Source: Candidatus Limnocylindrales bacterium | GTDB lineage: Bacteria; Chloroflexota; Limnocylindria; Limnocylindrales; CSP1-4 | Length of the DNA: 15,587 bases | Assembly (NCBI GenBank): GCA_031292335.1 | Contig: JARLHH010000009.1 | Span: 1-15,587 of the forward strand | Direction of reading: 5' to 3' | Shown here: piece after piece, positions 1-7,380 of the stretch | How the letters are laid out: the number at the start of each line of letters is the position of its first letter | Numbering within the stretch: the first letter of the stretch is position 1 | The notes under the pieces: model-generated | What the model was told of the DNA's origin: nothing | The model's database searches: none | Seen by the model: the letters and a program-made list of their open reading frames with translations, nothing else | Made by a program: the position numbers and the translations under genes

Positions 1-1
1 G

Positions 2-769
2 GGACGCGTGGTCAAGGACGGCCCGGTCTACGGCTTCTGGGACGGCGTCGCGATGCCGGCCGCGATCGCAGCGGTGACGTCGCGGATCAAGGTCGGGACG
101 TGGGTCTCGTCCGCCCTCCACCGCAACCCCGGGATCATCGCGAAAGCGGCCGCGACGATCGACGAGATCAGCGGCGGGCGGTTCGTCCTCGGCCTGGGAG
201 CGGGTCACGCCGGGAGCGGAGCGCACAGCTTCGGCCTGCCCGAGGACCACATCTACGAGCGGTTCGAGGAAGCCCTCGAGATCGTCGTCCCGCTCCTGCG
301 CTCCGGTCGCGCGGACCTCGAGGGGGCCTACCACGTGGCTCGCGACCTGCGGCAGCTCCCGCCCGGCCCGCGCCCGGGTCGCATCCCGATCCTGATCGCG
401 GGCCACGGCCCGAGGGGCTACCGCCACGCGGCTCGCCTGGCCGACACCTGGAGCTGCTACGCGACCGAGCGCAGCGATGTCGGGGAGCTGGGTCCGCGAA
501 TCGTTGCCTTTCAGGCGGCCTGCGCGGAGGTCGGCCGGGACCCGGCCACGGTGGGCCGCTCGGCAGGTGTCGTCGTCGCGCCCCTGGCCGCGGCCGAGTA
601 CACGGGCATGTTCGGAAGCGCCATCACCGGCTCGACACAGGAGATCGCCGACGCGTTCCGGACGTTCCGCGACGCCGGCTTCACCCAGCTCGAGTTCATG
701 CCCGAACCGCAGACGCTCCGTTCGCTCGAGGCGATGGCCCCGGTGCTGGAGCTCCTCGACGCCGACTGA
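2..769 (+). CDS. LLM-class flavin/F420-dependent oxidoreductase, 5' truncated
   Basis: This is the C-terminal part of a luciferase-like (bacterial luciferase/F420 family) TIM-barrel oxidoreductase; 255 residues are visible and the frame is open to the left edge. The family uses FMN or F420 to oxidise or reduce small organics, and the substrate here cannot be told. Signature stretches are the ISGGRFVLGLGAGH segment around nt 165-210, which is the classic cofactor-side strand of the family, the ERFEEALEIVVPLLR helix that follows it, and IPILIAGHGPRGYRHAARLA near nt 380-440. Full-length members are about 300-340 residues, so some 50 or more N-terminal residues lie outside the window. The GTG at nt 8 is internal to the family alignment and is not the real start. 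The gene ends in TGA at 767-769, and no downstream gene overlaps it. Confidence 0.85.
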   Translation, partial: GRVVKDGPVYGFWDGVAMPAAIAAVTSRIKVGTWVSSALHRNPGIIAKAAATIDEISGGRFVLGLGAGHAGSGAHSFGLPEDHIYERFEEALEIVVPLLRSGRADLEGAYHVARDLRQLPPGPRPGRIPILIAGHGPRGYRHAARLADTWSCYATERSDVGELGPRIVAFQAACAEVGRDPATVGRSAGVVVAPLAAAEYTGMFGSAITGSTQEIADAFRTFRDAGFTQLEFMPEPQTLRSLEAMAPVLELLDAD

Positions 770-807
770 ATGTCGTCGTGCCCTCTTCGGGCGGGTGGAA
801 CGGAGGG

Positions 808-813
808 TAGACT
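808..813 (+). promoter_or_regulatory. possible -10 element (TAGACT) ahead of the DUF4177-like gene
   Basis: TAGACT lies in a G/C-rich context about 135 nt before the start of the next gene. A poor -35 candidate, TTCGGG, sits at 786-791 with a 16-nt spacer. The -10 resembles the TAnACT variant common in GC-rich bacteria, but the weak -35 and long leader make this only a suggestion. Confidence 0.2.
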
Positions 814-868
814 CCCGGGGCGGCGATGCCGCAACAATCACCGGCGGGCCGCGACTCCTACCGGATCG

Positions 869-898
869 CGGTGGCGGATGAACCGGTGGCGGATGGAC
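869..898 (+). repeat. two tandem 15-bp units
   Basis: Two adjacent copies of a 15-mer, CGGTGGCGGATGAAC (869-883) and CGGTGGCGGATGGAC (884-898), differ at one base. They lie in the 179-nt gap between the monooxygenase and the DUF4177-like gene, 51 nt before the latter's start. The repeat may be a slippage product or a pair of binding sites. Confidence 0.75.
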
Positions 899-948
899 GG
901 GGTTGGTAGCCCCTCGAACCAGAGTGCGTTCATCGGAGGGAGGTTCGG

Positions 949-1266
949 ATGACTGCGGCAACCCAATGGGAGTACGCGGAAGGCACGTTCCCGGGTCCGG
1001 CGAGTGACGCGACGGTCCGGTTCTACTGGGGCCAGGGCGACGGATTCGTGGCGCGCGCCAAAGGATGGTTCGGCGATCTCCTCGTGGAAGGGGACTCGGC
1101 GACGAACCTCCTCAAGTTCAAGGCCCAGGTCCAGGTGCCGGCCGTGCTCGGTTTCATGGGCACCAACGGCTGGGAGCTGGTCGGCTTCTCGGCGGCACCG
1201 GGCGGAGACGCGCGCTACGTGTTCAAGCGCCCCTTCGGCAACACGGACATTGGCAAGCCGGTCTGA
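949..1266 (+). CDS. DUF4177-like small protein
   Basis: A 105-residue soluble protein of unknown function. It opens with a TQWEYAEG segment and has a central GTNGWELVGF motif followed by YVFKRP near residue 100. This WEY...GxxGWELVxx...xxxKRP arrangement is typical of DUF4177-like proteins, which are short alpha/beta domains with no assigned activity. The ATG start is well supported by a purine-rich ribosome binding site, GGAGGGAGG at 935-943, five nt upstream. No signal peptide or membrane segment is visible. It is probably transcribed on its own: 179 nt separate it from the gene before, and the next gene converges on it. Family assignment is by motif only. Confidence 0.8.
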   Translation: MTAATQWEYAEGTFPGPASDATVRFYWGQGDGFVARAKGWFGDLLVEGDSATNLLKFKAQVQVPAVLGFMGTNGWELVGFSAAPGGDARYVFKRPFGNTDIGKPV

Positions 1267-1296
1267 CGCAGCACCCCGCTGAGCGACCCGATCCGG

Positions 1297-1319
1297 AGCC
1301 GCACGGAGCTCCGTCGGCT
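1297..1319. terminator. candidate bidirectional hairpin between convergent genes
   Basis: AGCCG (1297-1301), a bulged C, then ACGGAG pairs with CTCCGT followed by CGGCT (1315-1319), giving an almost perfect palindrome of about 11 pairs. It lies 30 nt after the DUF4177-like stop, in the 164-nt gap before the convergent lipoprotein gene ends. No T-tract follows on either strand, so it is at best an intrinsic terminator of the T-poor kind. Confidence 0.3.
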
Positions 1320-1430
1320 GGGCACGCCACCGCGACGAGCGTGACCGGGACGCCGGAGTGCCGACATGCCCCCGACGCCGCGCGGTCTCGACCATGCCTG
1401 CTGAGGCCGAAGGTCGGGGCCGCAGCCGCG

Positions 1431-2762
1431 CTACTGCCCGTGCGCCGCCCCGAACCACGTCGTCGTCGCATCGGAGAGCAGCACGCCACCGGGCAACAGC
1501 GCGGCGCTCAGCGCCTGCTCGCCGGGGATATCGCCGGTCACGGGGATGCGTTGCCACGCGACGCCGTCCGATGAAGTCCAGGCACCAGTATCAACCCCGC
1601 CTCGCAGCGCGACCATGCGATGGCCGTCGCCGACAAGTGCCCCGTTCGGCCAGTCGCCGCAGCCTTCTCCTGTGCAGGTCGTCGGCCCGAGCGGCGCGTA
1701 GGTTGGGAGAGGAAGCCAGTCGCGACCGTTCGCCGACTGCCACCACAGCGCGGCGCCGGGGGTCGCGATGAAGGTGCCGACCGCGATGAGCCCGTTCCGG
1801 CCTGCCACGAGCCCGGTCGCGCCCCAGCTCGGGCCGGTGCTGGCGAGGATGATTCCCGAAGCCGTGGCCATGCCGAGAGGGTAGGGGCCGGTCCACGTGA
1901 CGCCGTCGGCCGACTGCATGGCCACGGCGCGGACATGGTCAGCGTCCCCTGGCAGCGAGCCAACTGCGGTGAACCCGGTCGTCGTCCCGGCGACGGCTCG
2001 GACGGCCAGCCCAGTCGGGAGTGCCCCGCTGGAAACGGTTCGCCAGTGGACACCGTCGACCGACGTCGCGAGATTGGCCGGTGTTGTTGGGGAGGCAGCA
2101 ACCAGCCCGGCGGGTCCTGCTGCCAGGAGCGGGGCCGCCTGCCAGTCGGTCGGCTGTCCAATGTCGGGACCGGAGTGGGGCGTCCACGACTGTCCGTCGG
2201 GAGAGGTCCAAGCCATCAGCGGGAGCGACGGGCTGTAGGTTGGGCAGGCAGAGGTGCAGTCCCACGTCCCGGCGAGCATGGTGAGCGCGACAAGGCCGCC
2301 ACGGACATCAGCGATGCCCACGATCTGCAGGCCCGGCCAGAACGTGTTCGGCGTGTTGAAGAGCAGGGGCTCCCAGTGCGCTCCGTCGGTCGAGGTCCAG
2401 ACCGGTGTCGAGGAGCCGTGCGACCCGATAGCGACGAAGCCACGGGGCCAGCGCAGCATCGAGCGGACCAGGCCCAACGGCTCGTCGGCAGCCACCTTCC
2501 GCCAGTCGATAGCCGTCCATGCCGCGTCCGCCGATGGGGGGACGGGCAGGTCGAAGGCCGCCCGGGGCGGCCCCGCTGGGAGCGCTGTCGATGGTGCGCT
2601 CGTGGGCGCGACCGTCGCCGAGGGCACGGAGCTGGACCCGGGAGTCAGTTGGGGCGTGGCCGATGCCACGGGTGACGCGACCGGCCCTGGCGAGGTCGTG
2701 CTGCCACAGCCGGCAAGCGCGACGACGACGAGCGCCACCACCAGGTTCCGACGGGTCCTCAC
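1431..2762 (-). CDS. lipoprotein with six W-x-S-x-D-G-x-x-W repeats (putative beta-propeller)
   Basis: A 443-residue exported lipoprotein. A positively charged MRTRR start, a hydrophobic stretch and the lipobox LAGC put the lipid-bearing cysteine at residue 19. A Pro/Ser/Thr/Ala-rich tether follows, to about residue 68. The body carries six copies of a T/Q-S-x-D/N-G-x-x-W motif with the Ser at 124, 187, 234, 284, 343 and 397, spaced 47-63 residues. This is the pattern of Asp-box/BNR-like (sialidase-fold) blades, so a six-bladed propeller on the cell surface is likely. No sialidase arginine triad can be recognised, so a binding role is more plausible than hydrolysis. Two close cysteine pairs (169/173, 363/368) could form disulfides. 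The start is GTG at 2760-2762, with GGAGG at 2774-2778, an 11-nt spacing that is a little long. It is transcribed away from the molybdenum operon. Confidence 0.85.
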   Translation of the reverse strand: MRTRRNLVVALVVVALAGCGSTTSPGPVASPVASATPQLTPGSSSVPSATVAPTSAPSTALPAGPPRAAFDLPVPPSADAAWTAIDWRKVAADEPLGLVRSMLRWPRGFVAIGSHGSSTPVWTSTDGAHWEPLLFNTPNTFWPGLQIVGIADVRGGLVALTMLAGTWDCTSACPTYSPSLPLMAWTSPDGQSWTPHSGPDIGQPTDWQAAPLLAAGPAGLVAASPTTPANLATSVDGVHWRTVSSGALPTGLAVRAVAGTTTGFTAVGSLPGDADHVRAVAMQSADGVTWTGPYPLGMATASGIILASTGPSWGATGLVAGRNGLIAVGTFIATPGAALWWQSANGRDWLPLPTYAPLGPTTCTGEGCGDWPNGALVGDGHRMVALRGGVDTGAWTSSDGVAWQRIPVTGDIPGEQALSAALLPGGVLLSDATTTWFGAAHGQ

Positions 2763-2960
2763 CGAACGTCGTCCCTCCGTTCTTCGAGACGCCTGCGCTC
2801 ACCTACCGAGCACGCGCGTGGGGCCGGGAGCCCGTGTCCGTTGAGCAGGAAGGTACCATTGGCAGGCGGCCGCCCGTCGTCACGGTCGGCGCCTGAACCA
2901 CCGGCTGCGCGGCCGCTCGTCAGGGCGCGAAGACACGGCTCGAACACTGAAGAGGCAGAC
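2763..2960. other. divergent intergenic region upstream of lipoprotein and Mo-hydroxylase operon
   Basis: These 198 nt must hold the promoters of both the lipoprotein gene (-) and the five-gene operon (+). I found no convincing -35/-10 pair in either direction. TTGAGC at 2841-2846 has no matching -10 at normal spacing. The operon frame stays open upstream to a TTG at 2841, but the conserved protein begins at 2961. Confidence 0.5.
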
Positions 2961-3701
2961 GTGAACACGAAGTACCACCGGCCGCGCACGCTCGACGCGG
3001 CGCTCGCGCTGGCGGCCGGCGCCGACGCGGTGATCCTCGGCGGAGGGACGACCGTCAATGCACGTCCCGGCCGGCCGCCCGGCGTGCTGGTCGACCTCCA
3101 GGCGCTCGACCTTGCCGGGATCGAGATGGACGGCGGGACGATTCGTCTCGGGGCGACCACGTGCCTGCAGGAGGTCGTCGATTCCGGCCTGGTTCCCGAG
3201 GTGCTCCGCGACCTTGCCCGCCTCGAGGCGCCCGGCACGATTCGCAACGCCGCCACGATCGGCGGGACCATCGGGGCGGCCGACCCGGAGAGCCCGCTCC
3301 TCACGGGGCTCCTCGCGTTCGGCGCGCGGGTCAGCGTCGCGCGGGCCGGCTCGATCACCGACCGCCCGCTCGAGGAGGTCCTCGCCGACCCCGGCGTGCT
3401 CCGCGGGGGTGTCATCACGAGCGTCGCGATCCCTGCGGGGGGTCGGGCCGCGTCCCACGGGACCGCTCGCACGCCGATGGATCGTCCGATCGTGATGGCC
3501 GTGGCCCACCGGGACGCGGGCGGTGCGATCCGGATGGCCGTCTCCGGCGTCGCGCCCCACCCCGTGCTCGTGGATCCAGGGCGGCTGGCGGAGCTCGATC
3601 CGCCGGCGGACTTTCGCGGCTCGTCCTCCTATCGGGCGCATCTCGCCGAGGTGCTCACCGCCAGGGCGCTGGCCACCGTCGGAAGGGGCGATCGGGCGTG
3701 A
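2961..3701 (+). CDS. ygfM: Mo-hydroxylase FAD-binding subunit (YgfM-like)
   Basis: A 246-residue FAD subunit of the xanthine dehydrogenase/CO dehydrogenase medium-chain type, expected to carry electrons between the Mo subunit and an external acceptor. The N-terminal FAD-binding fold shows ILGGGTTVN (residues 25-33, the usual AGGT loop) and TIRNAATIGGTIG (93-105, the second FAD loop). The C-terminal part has AVSGVAPHPVL and ends in DFRGSSSYRAHLAEVL, as in the CO_deh_flav_C domain. From memory it aligns best with E. coli YgfM (about 259 aa), the FAD partner of XdhD, including the N-A-x-P after the GGG loop. The start is GTG 2961, preceded by a GAAGAGG-like site; the upstream in-frame TTG at 2841 would add a non-conserved 40 residues. 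The stop overlaps the next start by GTGA (3698-3701). Confidence 0.9.
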   Translation: MNTKYHRPRTLDAALALAAGADAVILGGGTTVNARPGRPPGVLVDLQALDLAGIEMDGGTIRLGATTCLQEVVDSGLVPEVLRDLARLEAPGTIRNAATIGGTIGAADPESPLLTGLLAFGARVSVARAGSITDRPLEEVLADPGVLRGGVITSVAIPAGGRAASHGTARTPMDRPIVMAVAHRDAGGAIRMAVSGVAPHPVLVDPGRLAELDPPADFRGSSSYRAHLAEVLTARALATVGRGDRA

Positions 3702-6592
3702 CGATCCAGCTGACCATCAACGGAACACCCCGAGCCCTTGCCTGCGAGCCGCACGAGTCCCTGCGCGCGGTCCTGCGGCGGGCGGGCTTCTACAGCGTGC
3801 GGTACGGCTCGGACACCGGCGAGACCGGCGCCGCGGCGGTGCTCGTGGACGGCAGGCTCGTGTCGGCGGACGTCATGCTGGCCGCCCAGGCGGACGGACA
3901 CGCGATCGAGACGGTCGAGGGCCTCACCGTCCCGGGGGAGATGCACCCGATCCAGCAGGCGTTCATCGACGCCGGCGCGATCCAGTCCGGCTACTCCACC
4001 CCGGCGATGGTCCTCGCGGCGAAGGCGCTCATCGAGAAGACGGCGAACCCGACCGAGGCCGAGATCCGGGATGCGCTGTCCGGGATTCTCGACCGGGAGA
4101 CGGGATACCTGCGGCCCGTGCACGCGGTGCTGCGGGCGGCGGCAACCATGCGCGGGGAGGAGCCCGACCCGATCCGCGTCGCGCACCTCGACCGGCTCGT
4201 GGGATCCGACGCGCCGCATCACGATCGCGACGGCCTCTCGCCGATCGCGCCGCGGGTGGTCCTCAGCGAGGACGTGCCGGTCTCGCGTGTCGTGGGCCAC
4301 GCGGAGACGAAGACCGACGCCGTCAAGCTGGCCAAGGGGAACCCCGCGTTCACGGACGACCGGGACCTGTCGGGGACCCTGATCGCCAAGGTGCTCTACA
4401 GCCCCCACGCCCATGCCCGGATCGTGTCGATCGACGATTCCGCGGCCCGGGCGCTCCCCGGCGTGCGCGCCGTGCTTCACCACGGCAACGTGCCGCGGGT
4501 TCGCTACGCATCCGGCGGCCAGAGCTACCCGAATCCGCTGCCCTACGACCAGGTGAGCTTCGACGACAAGGTCCGCTATGTCGGGGACCGCGTCGCAGCG
4601 GTCGCCGCGGACACGGAGGAGATCGCGCGGGCGGCCATCGACCTGATCGACGTCACCTACGAGCTGCTCCCCGCGGTCTTCGACGAGAACGACGCGATCG
4701 TCGACGGCGCCCCGGTGATCCATGACGAGCCGGGCATGGAGGGCGCCCACGACGCGGGCCACAACATCGTCCACCACATCCAGGCCCAGACCGGGGACGT
4801 CGAAGCTGGGTTCGCGACCGCCGACCGGGTCTTCGAGCAGACGCTCCGGGTGCACCAGGTGCAGCAGACGCCGATCGAGCCGCACATCGCCATCGCGAGG
4901 TGGGACAGCGACGACCGGCTGGAGATCATCTCGTCGACGCAGGTGCCGTTCCACGTCCGGCGCATGCTCGCGCCGCTGGTCGGGTTGCCGGTGAGGCAGA
5001 TCCGGATCATCAAGCCGAGGATCGGCGGGGGTTTCGGCGCGAAGCAGGAGATGCTCATCGAGGACATCGTCGCGCACCTCACGATCGCGACGGGCCGCCC
5101 CGTGCGGCTCGAGCTCACCCGGGAGGAAGAGTTCATCTCCTCGCGGACCCGGCATCCCCAGACGATCACCTTCAGGACCGGCATCGATGCCGAGGGCAGG
5201 CTCACGGCGCAGGAGATGCGGATCGTCGCGAACACCGGCGCCTACGGCACGCACGGGCTGACCGTCCAGATGGTGTCCGGCATGCGGGGCCTCAGCTCCT
5301 ACAACAGCCCGCTCAAGCGGTTCGACTGCAAAGTCGCCTACACGAACCTCCCGGTTCCGGGCGCGTACCGCGGCTACGGCGCCCCCCAGGCGCTGTTCGC
5401 GCTCGAGTCCCACATGGAGGACATCGCCGCCGCGATCGGGATGGATGCGATCGAGTTCCGGCGACGCAACTGGACCAAGGTCGGCGACCCCATCGACATC
5501 GCGCCCCAGCTCGGCGAGGGCGACCCGGGAGCCGGGACCGTGCCGATCATCACGTCGAGCGGCCTGGAGGAGGCGGTGCTCCAGGGGCAGCGGGCGATCG
5601 GCTGGCAGCGTCGGGACGACGCGGCCTGGAGGCAGCCCGCCGACCGGCCCCACGTCCGCCGCGGGCTCGGGTTCGCGATGGCCATGCATGGCACCGCCAT
5701 CCCGGGCCTCGACATGGGCGGGGCGAGCCTCAAGATCAACGACGACGGCTCGTTCAACCTCCTTGTCGGCGCGACGGACCTGGGAACCGGCTCGGACACG
5801 GTGCTGGCGCAGATCGCGGCGGAGGTGGTGGGCGTGGGCACCGAGGACATCCTCGTGTACTCGTCGGACACCGACCTGACCCCCTTCGACACCGGCGCCT
5901 ACGCCTCGAGCACGACCTACATCTCCGGGACCGCGGTCAAGCGTGCCGCGGAACAGGTCCGCAGCCAGGTCATCGACCGCGCGGCGCTCCTGCTCGGCGT
6001 GGACGTCGGCTCGGTCGACCTTCACGACCGGGCGGCCTGGTCGACCGACGGCAGGTCGGTGACCCTGGGGGAGATCGCCCTGTCGACGCTTCACCAGAAG
6101 GGCCAGCACCAGATCATGGCGACCGCGTCCTACGTCTCCCCGGACTCCCCGCCGCCCTACGCGGCGCAGTTCGCCGAGGTCGAGGTCGACGTGGAGACGG
6201 GCCAGGTGACCGTGATGCAGCTCGTGATGGCGGTTGACTGCGGCGTGCCCATCAACCCGGTCACCGCGTCGGGGCAGGTGGAGGGCGGCATGGTGCAGGC
6301 CCTCGGCTACGGGCAGTGTGAGGAGATGGCCTACGACGCCGACGGGCGCATGGTGAACGCGGCGTTCGGGCCGTACAAGATCTACCGGGCGGACGAGATG
6401 CCGCGGCTCGAGGCCATCCTGGTCCAGACGATGGAGGCCAGCGGGCCCTTCGGTGCCAAGGCGATCGCGGAGATCCCGCTGGACGGCGCCGCGCCTGCCA
6501 TCCGCAACGCCATCGCGGACGCGACCGGCGCCAGGATCAACACCATCCCGTTCACGCCCGAGCGCGTCTGGCGGGCCCTGCAGGCGTTGTGA
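3698..6592 (+). CDS. xdhD: Fused molybdopterin hydroxylase catalytic subunit with cysteine-free 2Fe-2S domain (XdhD-like)
   Basis: A 964-residue xanthine-dehydrogenase-family catalytic subunit. Residues 1-150 have the [2Fe-2S] fold: a ferredoxin-like part, then the helical part with HPIQQAF, QSGYSTPAM and LSGILDRETGY. All eight ligand positions are replaced: S38, T43, A46, D58, S97, S100, D132 and E134. The only cysteines are 16, 543, 848 and 873. The Mo domain (about 200-964) is intact: TQVPFHVRR (414-422), GGGFGAKQ (443-450), PGAYRGYGAPQ (554-564), GQVEGG (859-864) and KAIAEIPLDGAAPAI (921-935), with E925 at the catalytic glutamate position. It should hydroxylate an N-heterocycle or aldehyde with water; the substrate is unknown. 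Length and motifs match E. coli XdhD, a putative selenium-dependent enzyme, from memory. The start is GTG 3698 within the GTGA overlap; the longer frame to 3161 lies inside the upstream gene. Confidence 0.92.
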   Translation: MTIQLTINGTPRALACEPHESLRAVLRRAGFYSVRYGSDTGETGAAAVLVDGRLVSADVMLAAQADGHAIETVEGLTVPGEMHPIQQAFIDAGAIQSGYSTPAMVLAAKALIEKTANPTEAEIRDALSGILDRETGYLRPVHAVLRAAATMRGEEPDPIRVAHLDRLVGSDAPHHDRDGLSPIAPRVVLSEDVPVSRVVGHAETKTDAVKLAKGNPAFTDDRDLSGTLIAKVLYSPHAHARIVSIDDSAARALPGVRAVLHHGNVPRVRYASGGQSYPNPLPYDQVSFDDKVRYVGDRVAAVAADTEEIARAAIDLIDVTYELLPAVFDENDAIVDGAPVIHDEPGMEGAHDAGHNIVHHIQAQTGDVEAGFATADRVFEQTLRVHQVQQTPIEPHIAIARWDSDDRLEIISSTQVPFHVRRMLAPLVGLPVRQIRIIKPRIGGGFGAKQEMLIEDIVAHLTIATGRPVRLELTREEEFISSRTRHPQTITFRTGIDAEGRLTAQEMRIVANTGAYGTHGLTVQMVSGMRGLSSYNSPLKRFDCKVAYTNLPVPGAYRGYGAPQALFALESHMEDIAAAIGMDAIEFRRRNWTKVGDPIDIAPQLGEGDPGAGTVPIITSSGLEEAVLQGQRAIGWQRRDDAAWRQPADRPHVRRGLGFAMAMHGTAIPGLDMGGASLKINDDGSFNLLVGATDLGTGSDTVLAQIAAEVVGVGTEDILVYSSDTDLTPFDTGAYASSTTYISGTAVKRAAEQVRSQVIDRAALLLGVDVGSVDLHDRAAWSTDGRSVTLGEIALSTLHQKGQHQIMATASYVSPDSPPPYAAQFAEVEVDVETGQVTVMQLVMAVDCGVPINPVTASGQVEGGMVQALGYGQCEEMAYDADGRMVNAAFGPYKIYRADEMPRLEAILVQTMEASGPFGAKAIAEIPLDGAAPAIRNAIADATGARINTIPFTPERVWRALQAL

Positions 6593-7380
6593 GCGCCCCG
6601 CGCTTCGACCGCATCCTCGCCGAGCTCTCGGGCGCGGTCAGCGGCGGCCACAGCGTCGTCCTCGCCACCATCGTCGCCACCGAGGGGTCCGTGCCTCGCC
6701 ACGTGGGCACCAAGATGGTCGTGCACGCCGACGGGTCTACCGTCGGGACCATCGGCGGGGGCAAGGTGGAGGACGCGATCCGCCTCGACGCCCTCGACGC
6801 CCTGCACCGAAACAAGGCGGGACTGCGCCGCTATGCGCTGCAGCAACCCGAGCGCGGCGATCCCGGCGTGTGCGGCGGGGCCATGACCGTCTACCTGGAG
6901 CCCTACATGACCCCTCCCACCGTGTTCGTCATCGGGGCCGGCCACGTCGGCAAGGCCGTCGTGGACCTCGCTCACTGGCTCGGCTACCGGACGGTGGTGG
7001 TCGACGAGCGGACCGAGATGGTGACGGAGGCGGCGATTCCTCTCGCGGACGTCCGGTTCGCGGGCGCTGTCGCCGACGCCATCGCGGCGCACCCGGTCGG
7101 CGAGACCACCTCGGTGGTCGTGGTCACCCGGAGCCACGAGCTCGACGCGCAGATCACGCCGCTCCTCCTCGAGACGCCGGCGCGGTACATCGGCGTGATG
7201 GGAAGCAAGCGCCGCTGGGAGGAGACCCGGCGAGTCCTGGCGGCTTCCGACGTGCCGGTGGGATCCCTGGACCGGATCCACCATCCCATCGGGTTCCAGA
7301 TCGGGGCGGAGACCGTCGAGGAGATCGCGGTGTCGATCATGGCCGAGGTGATCGCGTCGAACCGCCTCCCGGCCTCGTGA
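6589..7380 (+). CDS. xdhC: XdhC/CoxI family molybdenum-cofactor maturation and insertion protein
   Basis: A 263-residue cytosolic chaperone. In this family XdhC binds molybdopterin cytosine dinucleotide or Moco, promotes exchange of the terminal ligand (sulfur in standard enzymes) and delivers the cofactor to the apo-hydroxylase. The N-terminal CoxI domain has GSVPRHVGTKMVV (33-45), TVGTIGGGKVE (51-61) and GVCGGAMTVYLEP (93-105), with the conserved C95. The C-terminal Rossmann domain has VFVIGAGHVGKAV (112-124), YIGVMGSKRR (200-209) and HHPIGFQIGAETVEEIAVSI (231-250). Its GTG start lies in the GTGA overlap with xdhD (6589-6592), and it overlaps yqeB the same way at 7377-7380, so translation is likely coupled. 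In E. coli a similar domain is, as I recall, fused to YqeB; here the two are separate genes. Confidence 0.93.
   Translation: MSAPRFDRILAELSGAVSGGHSVVLATIVATEGSVPRHVGTKMVVHADGSTVGTIGGGKVEDAIRLDALDALHRNKAGLRRYALQQPERGDPGVCGGAMTVYLEPYMTPPTVFVIGAGHVGKAVVDLAHWLGYRTVVVDERTEMVTEAAIPLADVRFAGAVADAIAAHPVGETTSVVVVTRSHELDAQITPLLLETPARYIGVMGSKRRWEETRRVLAASDVPVGSLDRIHHPIGFQIGAETVEEIAVSIMAEVIASNRLPAS

Noticed and set aside
1620..2675. A 351-codon plus-strand frame opposite the lipoprotein.
   Set aside because: No family features; the minus strand shows a lipobox and regular repeats.
2841..2960. TTG start giving a 286-residue FAD subunit.
   Set aside because: The added 40 residues are unlike the family; the FAD subunit normally begins close to the Y-x-R-P segment encoded from 2961.
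3161..3697. Upstream extension of the xdhD frame by 179 codons.
   Set aside because: It lies wholly inside ygfM and reads as Arg/Gly/Pro-rich shadow; the conserved protein begins at the GTGA overlap.
3629..6109. An 826-codon open frame on the minus strand inside xdhD.
   Set aside because: It is Arg/Asp/Val-rich, resembles no family and lies opposite a strongly conserved gene; long antisense frames are expected from GC-biased codon use.
3698..6592. In-frame TGA or UGA-selenocysteine in the selenium-dependent hydroxylase.
   Set aside because: No internal stop exists in the frame; in this family selenium is a Mo ligand and not selenocysteine.
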